DNA of 64,000 nucleotides from Paenibacillus barcinonensis (GTDB lineage Bacteria; Bacillota; Bacilli; Paenibacillales; Paenibacillaceae). The translations under genes were made by a program, and so were the position numbers. The notes under the pieces were generated by a model. The model was not told where the DNA came from, did no database searches, and was given only the letters and a program-made list of their open reading frames with translations. Below, one piece after another: positions 36,845-46,100 of the stretch; position 1 is the stretch's first letter; the number at the start of each line of letters is the position of its first letter. Where the stretch lies: contig NZ_QJSW01000003.1 in the NCBI RefSeq assembly GCF_003217495.1, positions 186,001-250,000 on the forward strand, in the 5' to 3' direction.

Positions 36845-38206
36845 CTAAACCAGCGCTGGTGCTTTAACCTCTACCGGTGGCAAAGCCTGCAAACCTGCGG
36901 TATTCAGGAAGTTCCATGGTTTGTTGTAGTGCGGCTGGAAGAAGAAGTCGATAAACGCCAGCTCATCCACCGTCATGTTGTTCTGAATGCAAACCGAGAT
37001 CGTATTGATCGACTGTGTCAGGTCTACCTGAGACATAATCTGAGCGCCGACGATACGACGAGTCGCTTGCTCATAGACTACTTTGAGCAGCAGCTTCTCT
37101 GCCGTTGGCATAAACTCTGGGCGGTAACTGTCCTCCAGCACTACCGATTCCACAATCAAGCCTTCATCGGCAGCAGATGCCTCGGTCATGCCTGTTCCTG
37201 CAATGTTTTGCTCATATATTTTAATGCCGGATGTGCCTTGTGTTCCCATATATGGTGTCGTTGGACGAACCAGATTACGTGCGACAAGTGTGCCCATCCG
37301 AACCGCATTGGTTGCCAGTGGGATGTAGGAAGCTTTGCCTGTCGGATTGTAATGAATTGCACAGCTGTCTCCTGCGGCGAATACGTCCTTCTGGCTAGTC
37401 TGCATATATTTGTCCACAATAATTGCTCCGTTCGGCAGCATATCTACCTGACCTTTGAGCAGCTCCGTGTTTGGACGGAATCCGATGCAGAGGATGACAA
37501 GATCCGTCTCGAATTCCCCCTTGGAAGTGATGACTTTGGTGACTTTACCATTCTCACCAGTAAACTTCTGCACCGTTTGACCCAAAGCAAGTTTGATGCC
37601 TTTTTCAGTCAAGGTGTGCTCGATCGCATCCGTAAATTCCGGGTCCAAATATTTGTTTAGAATACGATCTACACTGTCGATCAGTGTTACTTCCTTGCCG
37701 TTCATCTGAAACGCTTCAACCAGCTCAACACCAATATATCCTGCACCCACCACGGTTACCCGTTTCGCGTCCTTTGCTTTTTCGATGATCGTGTTGGAAT
37801 GATTGTAGTTTTTGCAGAGCAGGATATTATCCATATCAATGCCTTCCAGCTTCGGAACGACAGGCCATGAACCTGTAGTCACAATCAGTTTATCAAAAGC
37901 ATCCTCTAATTCTTCCCCGGTTTGCAGATTTTTAGCCCGCAACGTGTGTGCTTCTGCATCAACTGCCGTAACCTCATGCAGCATTTTCGTCACAACACCG
38001 AGGTCGGCCAATTGGTTTGGCGAAGAATAGAAGAGGCCATCCGGGTCTTTGACCACTCCACCAACGTAGAGCGCAATGCCACAAGACAGGAAAGAAATGT
38101 TGTCATTGCGCTCATATACGGTAATGGTTGCATCCGGGTAAAGCTTGGCGGTATTAACGATGGCTGCTGTTCCTGCGTGTGTACATCCGATCACGGCGAT
38201 TTTCAT
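36845..38206 (-). CDS. nox: NADH oxidase, water-forming type (pyridine nucleotide-disulfide family)
   Basis: Flavoprotein of 453 residues that reduces oxygen with NADH, or a CoA-disulfide reductase of the same family. FAD-binding IAVIGCTHAGTAA is at the N-terminus; the single redox cysteine is C42 in SFLSCGIALYVGG, the position known in streptococcal Nox; NADH-binding VTVVGAGYIGVELVEAF is near residue 155 and FAAGDS follows. AAGGAGG lies eight bases before the ATG. Three evenly spaced TGTGA-N6-TCAC sites lie upstream, pointing to control by Rex (NADH/NAD ratio) or Fnr. A terminator follows, so it is monocistronic. Confidence 0.9.
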   Translation of the reverse strand: MKIAVIGCTHAGTAAIVNTAKLYPDATITVYERNDNISFLSCGIALYVGGVVKDPDGLFYSSPNQLADLGVVTKMLHEVTAVDAEAHTLRAKNLQTGEELEDAFDKLIVTTGSWPVVPKLEGIDMDNILLCKNYNHSNTIIEKAKDAKRVTVVGAGYIGVELVEAFQMNGKEVTLIDSVDRILNKYLDPEFTDAIEHTLTEKGIKLALGQTVQKFTGENGKVTKVITSKGEFETDLVILCIGFRPNTELLKGQVDMLPNGAIIVDKYMQTSQKDVFAAGDSCAIHYNPTGKASYIPLATNAVRMGTLVARNLVRPTTPYMGTQGTSGIKIYEQNIAGTGMTEASAADEGLIVESVVLEDSYRPEFMPTAEKLLLKVVYEQATRRIVGAQIMSQVDLTQSINTISVCIQNNMTVDELAFIDFFFQPHYNKPWNFLNTAGLQALPPVEVKAPALV

Positions 38207-38276
38207 GAGTAGTTCCTCCTTGGAGTATATAAAATAATGAAAGATTCAACGTCATTGTCATTACTGCTTAATAAAT

Positions 38277-38358
38277 TGTGAAAGATTTCACTACCAAGTC
38301 GATGGTTTATGTGATTTATTTCACTTTGTACGCTTATTATAATGTGATCTTTTTCACA
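38277..38358. promoter_or_regulatory. Triple Rex/Fnr-like operator array upstream of nox
   Basis: Three sites TGTGA-N6-TCAC(A/T): TGTGAAAGATTTCACT at 38277, TGTGATTTATTTCACT at 38310 and TGTGATCTTTTTCACA at 38343. Starts are 33 bp apart each time, about three helical turns. On the minus strand the first site falls in the spacer between a possible -35 (TTGGTA) and -10 (TTATTA), which favours repression. Confidence 0.7.
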
Positions 38359-38559
38359 TTGCAAGAGATTTCGTCAAAATATTTTTGCAGCTCATTCAAA
38401 AACTATGCTTTACGCCCTCGATCCCCTTTTTCTAGTAAGCTCATTTTCCCCGAATTACATTTCACTTATGCCCTCCAATATGTTCAATTTATCGCCCATT
38501 CCCCGGCCTGTTGCAAAAAAATAAAATCATTTTTAGTTACAGGGTTGATTTCTCAATTG

Positions 38560-38571
38560 GTAAGCGCTTAC
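38560..38571. promoter_or_regulatory. cre-like (CcpA) palindrome upstream of the pectate lyase gene
   Basis: GTAAGCGCTTAC, a perfect 12-bp palindrome in the context TTGGTAAGCGCTTACAAT, close to the catabolite-responsive element consensus. A role in carbon catabolite control of the pectinase is plausible. Confidence 0.55.
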
Positions 38572-38660
38572 AATATATTAAATCCTTATACTGGATTTTG
38601 TATTATATCTTTTCCATATAAGTTTGATTATTATTAACTAATTGTTCAGGAGGCGTTCAT

Positions 38661-39902
38661 ATGAAGAGACGTGTATTGCCCGTTCCATTACGAATCGTTC
38701 CCGTCGCCCTTACCTTTGCCATGATTACCACCGGATTTACTGCTCCATTCGCGGCTGCATCCGAGGCTGCTGCCTCTAATTCCACTTCTGCTTCTGGCTC
38801 TGCATCGACTCCAGGTAACACTTATACGCAACCCGTAACGATCAAAACCGAGGTATTACCCAGCACGAAGCCCATGTCCTCCAGTGTCGACGTATCCACA
38901 TTGCTCCAGAAATTTAGAGATTTCAGCCATTTTGCTACAGGTGAACTTGCCAAGGATACAGCCTTTGCCCTGAATATTGTATCCTGGCAGATGCCTCACG
39001 GCGGCTTCTATAAGGATATGGAGAAACAGTATGCGGCACCTTGGGATGGTGTTACTGCACGCTCAGGCTGGAAGGACCCGAATGGTGTAGAGCTTGGAAC
39101 GTTTGATAACGATGCGACCACATCCGAAATTCGTTTCCTGACCGATATGTATGTCAAAACAGGCAATCCCGTTTTTAAGGAAAGTGTCCGTAAAGCCATA
39201 GATTTTATTCTGGTCTCGCAGTACCCTTCAGGCGGTTGGCCACAGGTCTACCCTAAACGCAGTAACTACTCCGATGCAGTCACTTACAATGACAATGCGA
39301 TGGTACAGACAATGATTCTGCTGGATGATATCACCCAGCGCAAGCACGGGTTCGATAACGATATTCTGACTAGTGCAGAACGCAACAAGCTGAAGACCGC
39401 GCTGGATCATGGTATTGCCTACACGCTCAAAGCTCAAATTATCAATAACGGCATTCCCACCGTCTGGTGTGCGCAGCATGATCCTGTAACCTACGAGCCG
39501 CTACCCGGCAGAGCCTATGAGCTAGCCTCCAAGTCGGGATCAGAATCGGTGGCGATTACAGCCTTTCTCATGTCCCTGCCCCAGACACCCGAGATTGAGC
39601 GAGCTGCCAAAGGCGCTTTGAAATGGTTTGATACGGTTCGTGAAAATGGTACCAAATACAACCGGCAGGGACCTGTTTACTTCGAGCCAAATGCCAGCAG
39701 TGTCATCTGGTACCGATTCTATAACGTAGATGAAGATGTTCCTTTTTACGCAGACCGGGACGGCAAAAAATATATGAACATTCTCGACATCAGCGAGGAG
39801 CGCAGACACGGCTACTCCTGGGCAGGCAGTTATGCTCGCAACCTCCTGAAGCTGGCCTCTGACCAGGGATATTACAAACTGAGCCAGCCACTCCCCAAAT
39901 AA
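38661..39902 (+). CDS. Secreted pectate lyase, polysaccharide lyase family 10
   Basis: Extracellular enzyme of 413 residues cleaving polygalacturonate by beta-elimination. A signal peptide with cleavage near PFAAASEAA is followed by a Ser/Thr/Ala linker and a PL10 catalytic domain from about residue 75. Family landmarks are SQYPSGGWPQVYPKRSNY, TYNDNAM and the C-terminal FEPNASSVIWYRFYNVDED. AGGAGG lies seven bases before the ATG. A cre-like palindrome upstream suggests glucose repression. The next gene is convergent. Confidence 0.92.
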   Translation: MKRRVLPVPLRIVPVALTFAMITTGFTAPFAAASEAAASNSTSASGSASTPGNTYTQPVTIKTEVLPSTKPMSSSVDVSTLLQKFRDFSHFATGELAKDTAFALNIVSWQMPHGGFYKDMEKQYAAPWDGVTARSGWKDPNGVELGTFDNDATTSEIRFLTDMYVKTGNPVFKESVRKAIDFILVSQYPSGGWPQVYPKRSNYSDAVTYNDNAMVQTMILLDDITQRKHGFDNDILTSAERNKLKTALDHGIAYTLKAQIINNGIPTVWCAQHDPVTYEPLPGRAYELASKSGSESVAITAFLMSLPQTPEIERAAKGALKWFDTVRENGTKYNRQGPVYFEPNASSVIWYRFYNVDEDVPFYADRDGKKYMNILDISEERRHGYSWAGSYARNLLKLASDQGYYKLSQPLPK

Positions 39903-39960
39903 TTACGGCCCTATGCTCCATCCTGCATAATCATCAGCAAGCATTTCATTAAAAAACAGA

Positions 39961-40000
39961 AAAAGCCTGTCCTTCTCATTGCAGGAGGACAGGCTTCTTA
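39961..40000. terminator. Bidirectional terminator between the pectate lyase and peroxidase genes
   Basis: Eleven-base stem AAGCCTGTCCT / AGGACAGGCTT between convergent genes; the T tract is better on the minus strand (TTTTT). Confidence 0.8.
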
Positions 40001-40040
40001 TGATGTGTAACCTCACATGTCACACGTTACAGCGTTGGTA

Positions 40041-40520
40041 TTATGCCAGCAGCTGCTCAATAGCAGCACTCATGGACTCTGGCGATTCCTTAGGTTCGAT
40101 GCGACCAACAACTTCACCCTCGCGGTTCACAAGGAACTTGGTGAAATTCCATTGGATATCACTCGTTTCACCCGCACCAGGCTGCTGCTCCTTCAAATAT
40201 TGAAACAACGGATGGGCAGCTTCTCCATTCACGTCTACTTTGGCAAAGACCGGGAAATTCACTCCATAATTGATCTGGCAAAAGGATTCCGCTTCCTCGC
40301 TTGTACCCGGCTCCTGTCCACCAAACTGGTTGCAAGGGAAACCAAGCACCACCAGACCTTGATCGCGATAACGGTCATAGAGCTTCTGCAAATCACCGTA
40401 TTGTGGGGTCAAGCCACATTTACTGGCTGTGTTCGCAATCACGAGCACCTTGCCTTGATACATATCCAGCGAAACTTCCTGATTCGCGGTGGTTACTGCT
40501 TTGTATGAATATACGGACAT
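40041..40520 (-). CDS. Glutathione peroxidase-family thiol peroxidase
   Basis: Thioredoxin-fold peroxidase of 159 residues. The catalytic triad regions are present: Cys35 in NTASKCGLTPQY, Gln in GFPCNQFGGQEPG and Trp in IQWNFTKFLV. Cysteine rather than selenocysteine, as in Bacillales BsaA, which probably uses thioredoxin or bacillithiol. AGGAGG lies eight bases before the ATG. An ACCCTAGGGT palindrome at 40582-40591, 60 bp upstream, could be an operator. Confidence 0.93.
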   Translation of the reverse strand: MSVYSYKAVTTANQEVSLDMYQGKVLVIANTASKCGLTPQYGDLQKLYDRYRDQGLVVLGFPCNQFGGQEPGTSEEAESFCQINYGVNFPVFAKVDVNGEAAHPLFQYLKEQQPGAGETSDIQWNFTKFLVNREGEVVGRIEPKESPESMSAAIEQLLA

Positions 40521-40661
40521 TGCTGATTCCTCCTATGACATGATTGGATTTTGTACCTTGAAAAGCGCTGAACTATAACCAACCCTAGGGTCAATAAGCC
40601 TGTAAAGATACAGCCCGCACCTGTCTTTCATTATAGCCCTGTTCCGATGTATACATCAAAT

Positions 40662-41480
40662 TTACCGGGAAGCCAGAATCGCCTCGTACCGTGTCTGCCG
40701 CTCCGCTTTGCTGAGCTTGGGACAGGTGTAGCAATAATCCTGACCGCCATACACCTTGTAATGCAGACAACAGGTTGATTTCATTAGTGTCTTTTCCCCA
40801 GGCTGATACGGGCTATCCATCTCGACCGGCTTGAATTTCAGCAGGTTCTTGCGTATCCCCAGAATGTCTGGCGGCATCGTAATTACATGCTCATATCCCT
40901 GAACAATGGCTTCACGCTCATGATCCGTAATGTCCATCTGGATAGCCTGCATTTTGAACCATCTTAGAATGGATGCAAGCTGCGCCCACATCTGCCCGGT
41001 ATTTGCCCCGCCAGCCAGTGCCACTCCTTCTATTAAAGGTCTGAGCTGCTCTCCATAATACGCGGTGAGCATAGCCTGCCTGGCCGCAGAAGCTGCTTCC
41101 CTGGAATCATGTGCACTCTCATTCGGAGGTGCAGGATGAGCTTGCTCGGTACGATCCATGAGTTGAAAAAGAAATCCGGGGTATCCGTCCTTCACCACCA
41201 GATACAGCCGGATATTGTCCAGAGAAAGGTCTAATACCTTATCACACATCGCGTTCATATAATGAATGCCCAACAGCAATCCGCGAACGCAATGCATGAA
41301 GTACACTGCTGCGGTCTGCAAGCTGTCCGCACGTAAATACTCGTTATAGGCTGTCAGCATGTGTCTCGCCTGCTCCGATTCCCGCAACGACGCAAGTGGA
41401 GCCTCGTAAACGACATCTTGAGCATCACTCATCGTAAAGCGTGCATATTGCTCTAGCCAGATGTAGTTGATATCGCCCAT
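40662..41480 (-). CDS. FhuF-like siderophore-iron reductase
   Basis: About 272 residues. The C-terminus carries the FhuF-type 2Fe-2S ligand set CC-x11-C-x2-C (CCLHYKVYGGQDYCYTC), used to reduce ferric siderophores and release iron. The rest is helical and resembles the ferric reductase-like domain. The frame is open to 41528, but ATG 41480 (MGDINYIWLEQ) follows GGGAGG; the 13-base spacer leaves the exact start open. It lies 105 bp downstream of a siderophore-type ABC ATPase on the same strand, fitting one Fur-controlled operon. Confidence 0.82.
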   Translation of the reverse strand: MGDINYIWLEQYARFTMSDAQDVVYEAPLASLRESEQARHMLTAYNEYLRADSLQTAAVYFMHCVRGLLLGIHYMNAMCDKVLDLSLDNIRLYLVVKDGYPGFLFQLMDRTEQAHPAPPNESAHDSREAASAARQAMLTAYYGEQLRPLIEGVALAGGANTGQMWAQLASILRWFKMQAIQMDITDHEREAIVQGYEHVITMPPDILGIRKNLLKFKPVEMDSPYQPGEKTLMKSTCCLHYKVYGGQDYCYTCPKLSKAERQTRYEAILASR

Positions 41481-41585
41481 AATGGCTCTGAAACCTCCCG
41501 TGAATGCGAACGAGCCGCGTGCAAACAACGCACAGCGGCTTCATTCTTATAGTAGAGGACACACAAACAAGGTCCATTCAATTCA

Positions 41586-42467
41586 TTAACTGCCTGTTGC
41601 CTGAACACGATGCTGCTCTGCACGACCTGCATGCACCATAGCACTGTTGATCACCTTTTCAGGAGTTACAGGTTTCTGACGTTCACCAGCAAGCGCATAT
41701 GGCAAGCAGAGTGGTACATTCGAACGCGGGTCCATAACGATGTCTGCTTCAATATTAAACACTTCACGCAGTACATCCGAAGTCATCACTTCAACAGGAG
41801 AGCCTTGTGCAACAGCTGCACCTTTCTTGATGCCAATCATATGCTGTGCATAGCGGGATGCATGGTTCAAATCATGGACAACCATGACAATAGTACGATT
41901 AGCGGTTGCATTCAGATGCTCCAGCAATTGCAATACTTCCAGTTGGTGGGCCATGTCGAGGAACGTCGTCGGCTCGTCCAGGAACAGAATATCTGTTTCC
42001 TGTGCAAGAGCCATAGCGATCCATGCACGCTGACGCTGTCCACCCGACAGCTGATCAATCGGACGATCATGGAATTCAGTCATGCCCGTCACTTCGATCG
42101 CCCATTCAATCATGCGTTTGTCCTCCGCACGCATGGAACCGAATCCTTTTTGATAAGGGAAACGACCATAAGAAACAAGCTCGGTAACGGTCAGACCTTC
42201 TGGTGCTGTAGGATTCTGAGGCAGAATCGCAAGCTGCTTGGCAACCTCACGTGTGGATTGCTTATGAATGGACTTGCCATCGAGTAACACGCTGCCTGCC
42301 TTCGGAGACATAATACGTGCCATCGTCTTCAGAATGGTTGATTTCCCCGAGCCATTGGCTCCAACAAGTGCGGTAATTTTACCTTGGGGAATCTGGATGT
42401 TCAGATTCTCAACGATCAGTCTTTCCTCATAAGCGATATCCAGCTTGGACGTCTCCAGACGAAACAT
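41586..42467 (-). CDS. Iron-siderophore ABC transporter ATP-binding protein (FecE/FhuC type)
   Basis: ATPase of 293 residues that powers ferric-siderophore import. Walker A ALVGANGSGKST, signature LSGGQRQR, Walker B ILFLDEPT and VVHDLNHASRYA are intact. There is an extra ~35-residue C-terminal tail after LCLPYALAGE. No permease or receptor is adjacent, so it may serve several importers, as YusV does in B. subtilis. A consensus Fur box lies within a promoter about 375 bp upstream, with a 208-bp dispersed repeat between promoter and gene. Confidence 0.92.
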   Translation of the reverse strand: MFRLETSKLDIAYEERLIVENLNIQIPQGKITALVGANGSGKSTILKTMARIMSPKAGSVLLDGKSIHKQSTREVAKQLAILPQNPTAPEGLTVTELVSYGRFPYQKGFGSMRAEDKRMIEWAIEVTGMTEFHDRPIDQLSGGQRQRAWIAMALAQETDILFLDEPTTFLDMAHQLEVLQLLEHLNATANRTIVMVVHDLNHASRYAQHMIGIKKGAAVAQGSPVEVMTSDVLREVFNIEADIVMDPRSNVPLCLPYALAGERQKPVTPEKVINSAMVHAGRAEQHRVQATGS

Positions 42468-42608
42468 GCGATCATCCCTCTCTCATTAATCCCGGTTATG
42501 TATTCCGGCTATAGTCACGACAACGAAATAGTCAATATATATTGATGTGATATGCTGCATTTTCCGACGCTTCAATCATTTCCATCTCTATATAAATTGA
42601 AAAAAGAT

Positions 42609-42816
42609 TTACACAATCCACTCCGATGACAGAACAACCTTCCAATCGCTGTTATCCCCAAGTTTTTTTCGATCCTTTTTCCAAAAGGGGAAAATGCGGT
42701 GATAAGCGTATGCTTCCGATGTAGCTTTCTTGCAGAAAGCTTTCAGGCGACCGCTTCGCTTTTTCAGGTTTTTTCTGTCCTCTCCGTTCGAGTGTAAATA
42801 AAAGTTCAACTTATAC
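42609..42816. repeat. ~208-bp dispersed repeat, copy A
   Basis: Starts TTACAC, then CCACTCCGATGACAGA after three variable bases, and ends with CAACTTATAC. It matches 55790-55998 over its whole length with scattered substitutions. The best conserved internal structure is a perfect hairpin AGCTTTCT-TGC-AGAAAGCT. In the minus orientation it happens to be open for 69 codons, but copy B has stops in that frame, so I treat it as non-coding. Confidence 0.8.
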
Positions 42817-42842
42817 ACGAAAACGATAAATTAACTATACTA

Positions 42843-42872
42843 AAGATACTGATAATCATTATCACTTGTCAA
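42843..42872 (-). promoter_or_regulatory. Fur box within the siderophore ATPase promoter
   Basis: TGATAATCATTATCA (42850-42864) is a perfect 7-1-7 Fur box. On the minus strand TTGACA (42872-42867) and TATCTT (42848-42843) flank it at an 18-bp spacing, so the box fills the -35/-10 spacer. Iron-loaded Fur would block transcription toward the ATPase and FhuF-like genes. Confidence 0.82.
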
Positions 42873-43090
42873 CAGAAAATACTCAATCTTTTGATAAAAC
42901 AAGGCTTTTTCTGTCCGAATATGGTGTTCGGCAAGGTGACATGCCACTTATTATATGAGAGTATTTCTCAATGATTCCGTGGTTTTTTCCCTTCGTACAG
43001 CTTTCACTCATTTGAATCCGTCATTTTATGTCTATATTGTGAACGAGCTGGATCATGCTGATGGATTTCCCGCACGCTTGGTTTCCATAA

Positions 43091-43125
43091 AAAAGATGAC
43101 CCTGAAACCAACGTTTCAGGATCAC
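43091..43125 (-). terminator. Intrinsic terminator of the GAP1-like gene / conflict locus
   Basis: CCTGAAAC / GTTTCAGG stem with flanking TGAC / ATCA pairing; on the minus strand followed by CTTTTTT. It lies 15 bp past the last gene of the seven-gene block. Confidence 0.8.
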
Positions 43126-43139
43126 CTCTATGTCCGAGT

Positions 43140-46100
43140 TCAGCTCGGCTCCTGCATCAGGTCGATAACGATCTCCGAGCCCTCTGCTCCCTGTTGAATG
43201 CTCACGACATGCTCCGGCAGTATATTTTTCGGCAGTGCCAGCTGCATGCCATAACGATACAACCGATCTGCTTCTGCCGCAGTCAGTGGCTTGGAGCTGC
43301 CTCTGTTGCCTGCAGCATTCTTGCCCCCAGATGGAACCTGATCACCGGATTTCCCCTGCTTGCCTGCTTCTGCATCAGCGCTTCCTTCGCCCTTCCCCTG
43401 ATCCGTCCCCGTTTTACCAGATGCAGAGGATTCGGTCTGTTGCTTTGAAGCATCGCTTGACTGCTGCGCTCCATCGGTTTCACCTGTCACCGAATCATCA
43501 GTACCTGAACCGCTACTGGCATCTGCTGCACCCGCAGCACCTTCTCTCGTGCCTGACTTGGATTCACTGCTGTTGCCTGCTGAGCTGTCCGGGGAAGAAG
43601 CAGGAGCAGTCGTTGTATTCGACTTGCCCTCCGTGTTCAAGCTTCGCCACTGCTCCGTAACATCAAGCTCCTTCATGCTTTGATCATCCATAAGCAGCTG
43701 CAATTTGCCTTTTTCAAAAGGAATCCCACCTGTCTCGCTGCGAAAACGAATGACTAATTCAGCCTGTGATGCCTTGCCCTCCTGTTTATTGGAAGGAACA
43801 ATGTACGCTATATAATCTGGTAGCTGCTCCTCAGGATGAGCCGGCACCACAGGTTCCTGCTCAGCAGGGGGCTGCGCCTGAGGCTCAGCCTTGTTGCTCA
43901 TCAAGGCATACGTTCCACCTGCAATGCCTACAATCAGGATGAGCAGAAGCAGTCCTAGCCAGCGCTTTTTCTTCCGTCCAGTCAGCATGCGCATGAGCGG
44001 AGAGGAAAGCTCTGCTTTTGCCCGATCATAGATTGGCTTCATGGCTTTTCCTGCCTTGGCATAATACGGCCTGAACGCTGACTTGGAACGGAACGCTTCC
44101 CGGTCATGGGATTTGAAGTAATTGATGATTGCATCTGCATACCCTTTATGTGCATTGGAAGCCCGGACAAACATCCGCTGCGAACCTGACCATTCGAAGA
44201 AAGCATACAGCACTTCGGCTTGACCTGTATGACTACGTACAAATTGAATCAGACCTGAATAATCCAGCCGATTGCTGCCGCTCCCCCCGCGGTAGAACGC
44301 CAGCGCCAATGCCTCATACGCTGCTGGTCCCGCATGGCTTTGAAGCTCTGCCGCGAGCCAGCGACGTGTCCAGCGTTGAAGCTCATCACGCTCGGCGAGA
44401 GAGAGGGATTCGATGGCTTCTTCGGCATTGTCATCCCCGCTGAGCCAGGCTCTGGCGACCAGCATCATATTGGTTCTTGCCGACACGTCAGCACCTTGAC
44501 GTGCAGCCCAATCTCGCACCTCATCTCCATGCTGCAGAATATCAATCTGAAGCAACTGGTCCCGATTCACGCGTTCCAGATCTAGGTCCTGAATCATATA
44601 GAGGTTAATTACATAAGCCAGCTTGTCCGCCAGCTTGGTTAACGCCTCCTGATATACGGCCTGTTGTCTTCCAGAAGAGACTTCCATTGACCTGTCCGAA
44701 GAATGAGCAGCTTGCTGTCCTGTACCGGACGTCACCTCCGATTGCCCGATATATCCTGTAATCTCCGGCTCCAGCGCACCCTTCCCGGTAATGCGGTCCA
44801 GTACACTGACCCGCTGAAGGGCTTTATTCGCAGATTCAACCGGATCCGGCGCGGAGCAGAGTCTTTCTCGCAGCTCTGCACAGGAACGCTCAAGCAACAA
44901 GGCCGATTGCAATAGGGACGGATGCGCTGTAACCCAACGCTGAACCAGCTCAATGATGCCAGCGGCGGTCTCCGTTTGCTTGAGCTGATGATCCAGATAC
45001 GGTTCGAACAGCAGCTTGGTTAAAGAAGCATTGTTCAGAACCTTTCCAAAGAAGGCTCGGTGCAGCTGTACATCACGATCCAGAATCGCATACAGCTCCT
45101 GTACCGCACGCATCCGTTTCTGCGCACGTGCATTGTTTGCCGCGTAGATAAAATAATCTACAATCCGGGTCTTCACCACCGGTGCAGCAACCCGGAAATA
45201 CTCCCCAAAGCGGGAAGCAACCGCTTCCTCGGGGACATTTTCCCGCCGTACACTGTCCAGCTCCCGGCTGAGCAAGGTCAGAAACAGCTCGTTCAGACGT
45301 GCGCGCTGCTGCTGCGCACCTTCCGGCTTCAGATACGTGAGCAAGCCGCTTAGAACCTCACTTTTGTTATTCAAGTACAGATCTTCCACACCTTGTTCCA
45401 GACTGTAGAATACCGACAGCTCCCCGTAAGCTTCAATGGACAGATCTCGTCCGGGCTCCATGCCTGCGAGCATCTCATCAGCGAATTCATAATATGCGGC
45501 CGCCCTTGCCTGATCCTGCACTAGAAACCAAGCGAATTCGGCATATGGCAGCTTCGCGACTGAAGCGTCCGCATGCGTGACACGTCCAGAGACGAGATCA
45601 AAGGTGAAATCCTTCTCTGTGTTCCGATCCTTGGGCCGCAGTGTACCACGCTCCACAAACTGAACATGAATGCCCTTCTTGGCCTGCGGCTCCTTGGCAA
45701 AGGTCATAAAGCCCAGCTGCCTGCGGAACGCATAGGGCAAAGCTCTATACAGCAGACGAAGCAGCGCCTTGGCCCCTGCCGTCACTTCCTCTGCGGCTAC
45801 ATCAAGCGCGATGTATACCTTGCGGCGTGCAGCGACAGACTGCATCACCGCGTAAAGCATGCGCTTGAACAACGTCTCATCAATCTTCAAGGCGCCAAGA
45901 ATCTGGTTTGGTGTTGCGCTCAGCCCGAATTTCCCTTCGCTACCCCCCGTCGGCATCGCATCTTCTGCTGTTACAGGCAGCTTGCTTAGCGCTGGCAGCT
46001 CTGTTCCCTGCTCGATATCATATGAGGTGGCAAACAGGGTATCCAGCCAATCCACACGCTTCATCTGTTCCTCCATGCTTGCGGGAGATAAAACATAGTT

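Larger units (their letters stand above)
38207..38660. other. Divergent regulatory region, NADH oxidase / pectate lyase
   Basis: About 450 bp, AT-rich, no gene. It carries the three phased operators listed separately near the nox side and a cre-like palindrome 90 bp upstream of the pectate lyase start. Confidence 0.6.
42468..43139. other. Regulatory/intergenic region upstream of the siderophore ATPase gene
   Basis: About 670 bp without a gene. From the ATPase outward: ~140 bp of AT-rich leader, a dispersed repeat copy (42609-42816), the Fur-box promoter (42843-42872), ~200 bp with nothing recognised, and the terminator of the GAP1-like gene. Confidence 0.6.

Noticed and set aside
42609..42818. 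69-codon minus-strand frame in dispersed repeat copy A
   Set aside because: Copy B has stop codons in the equivalent frame, so the frame is not conserved.
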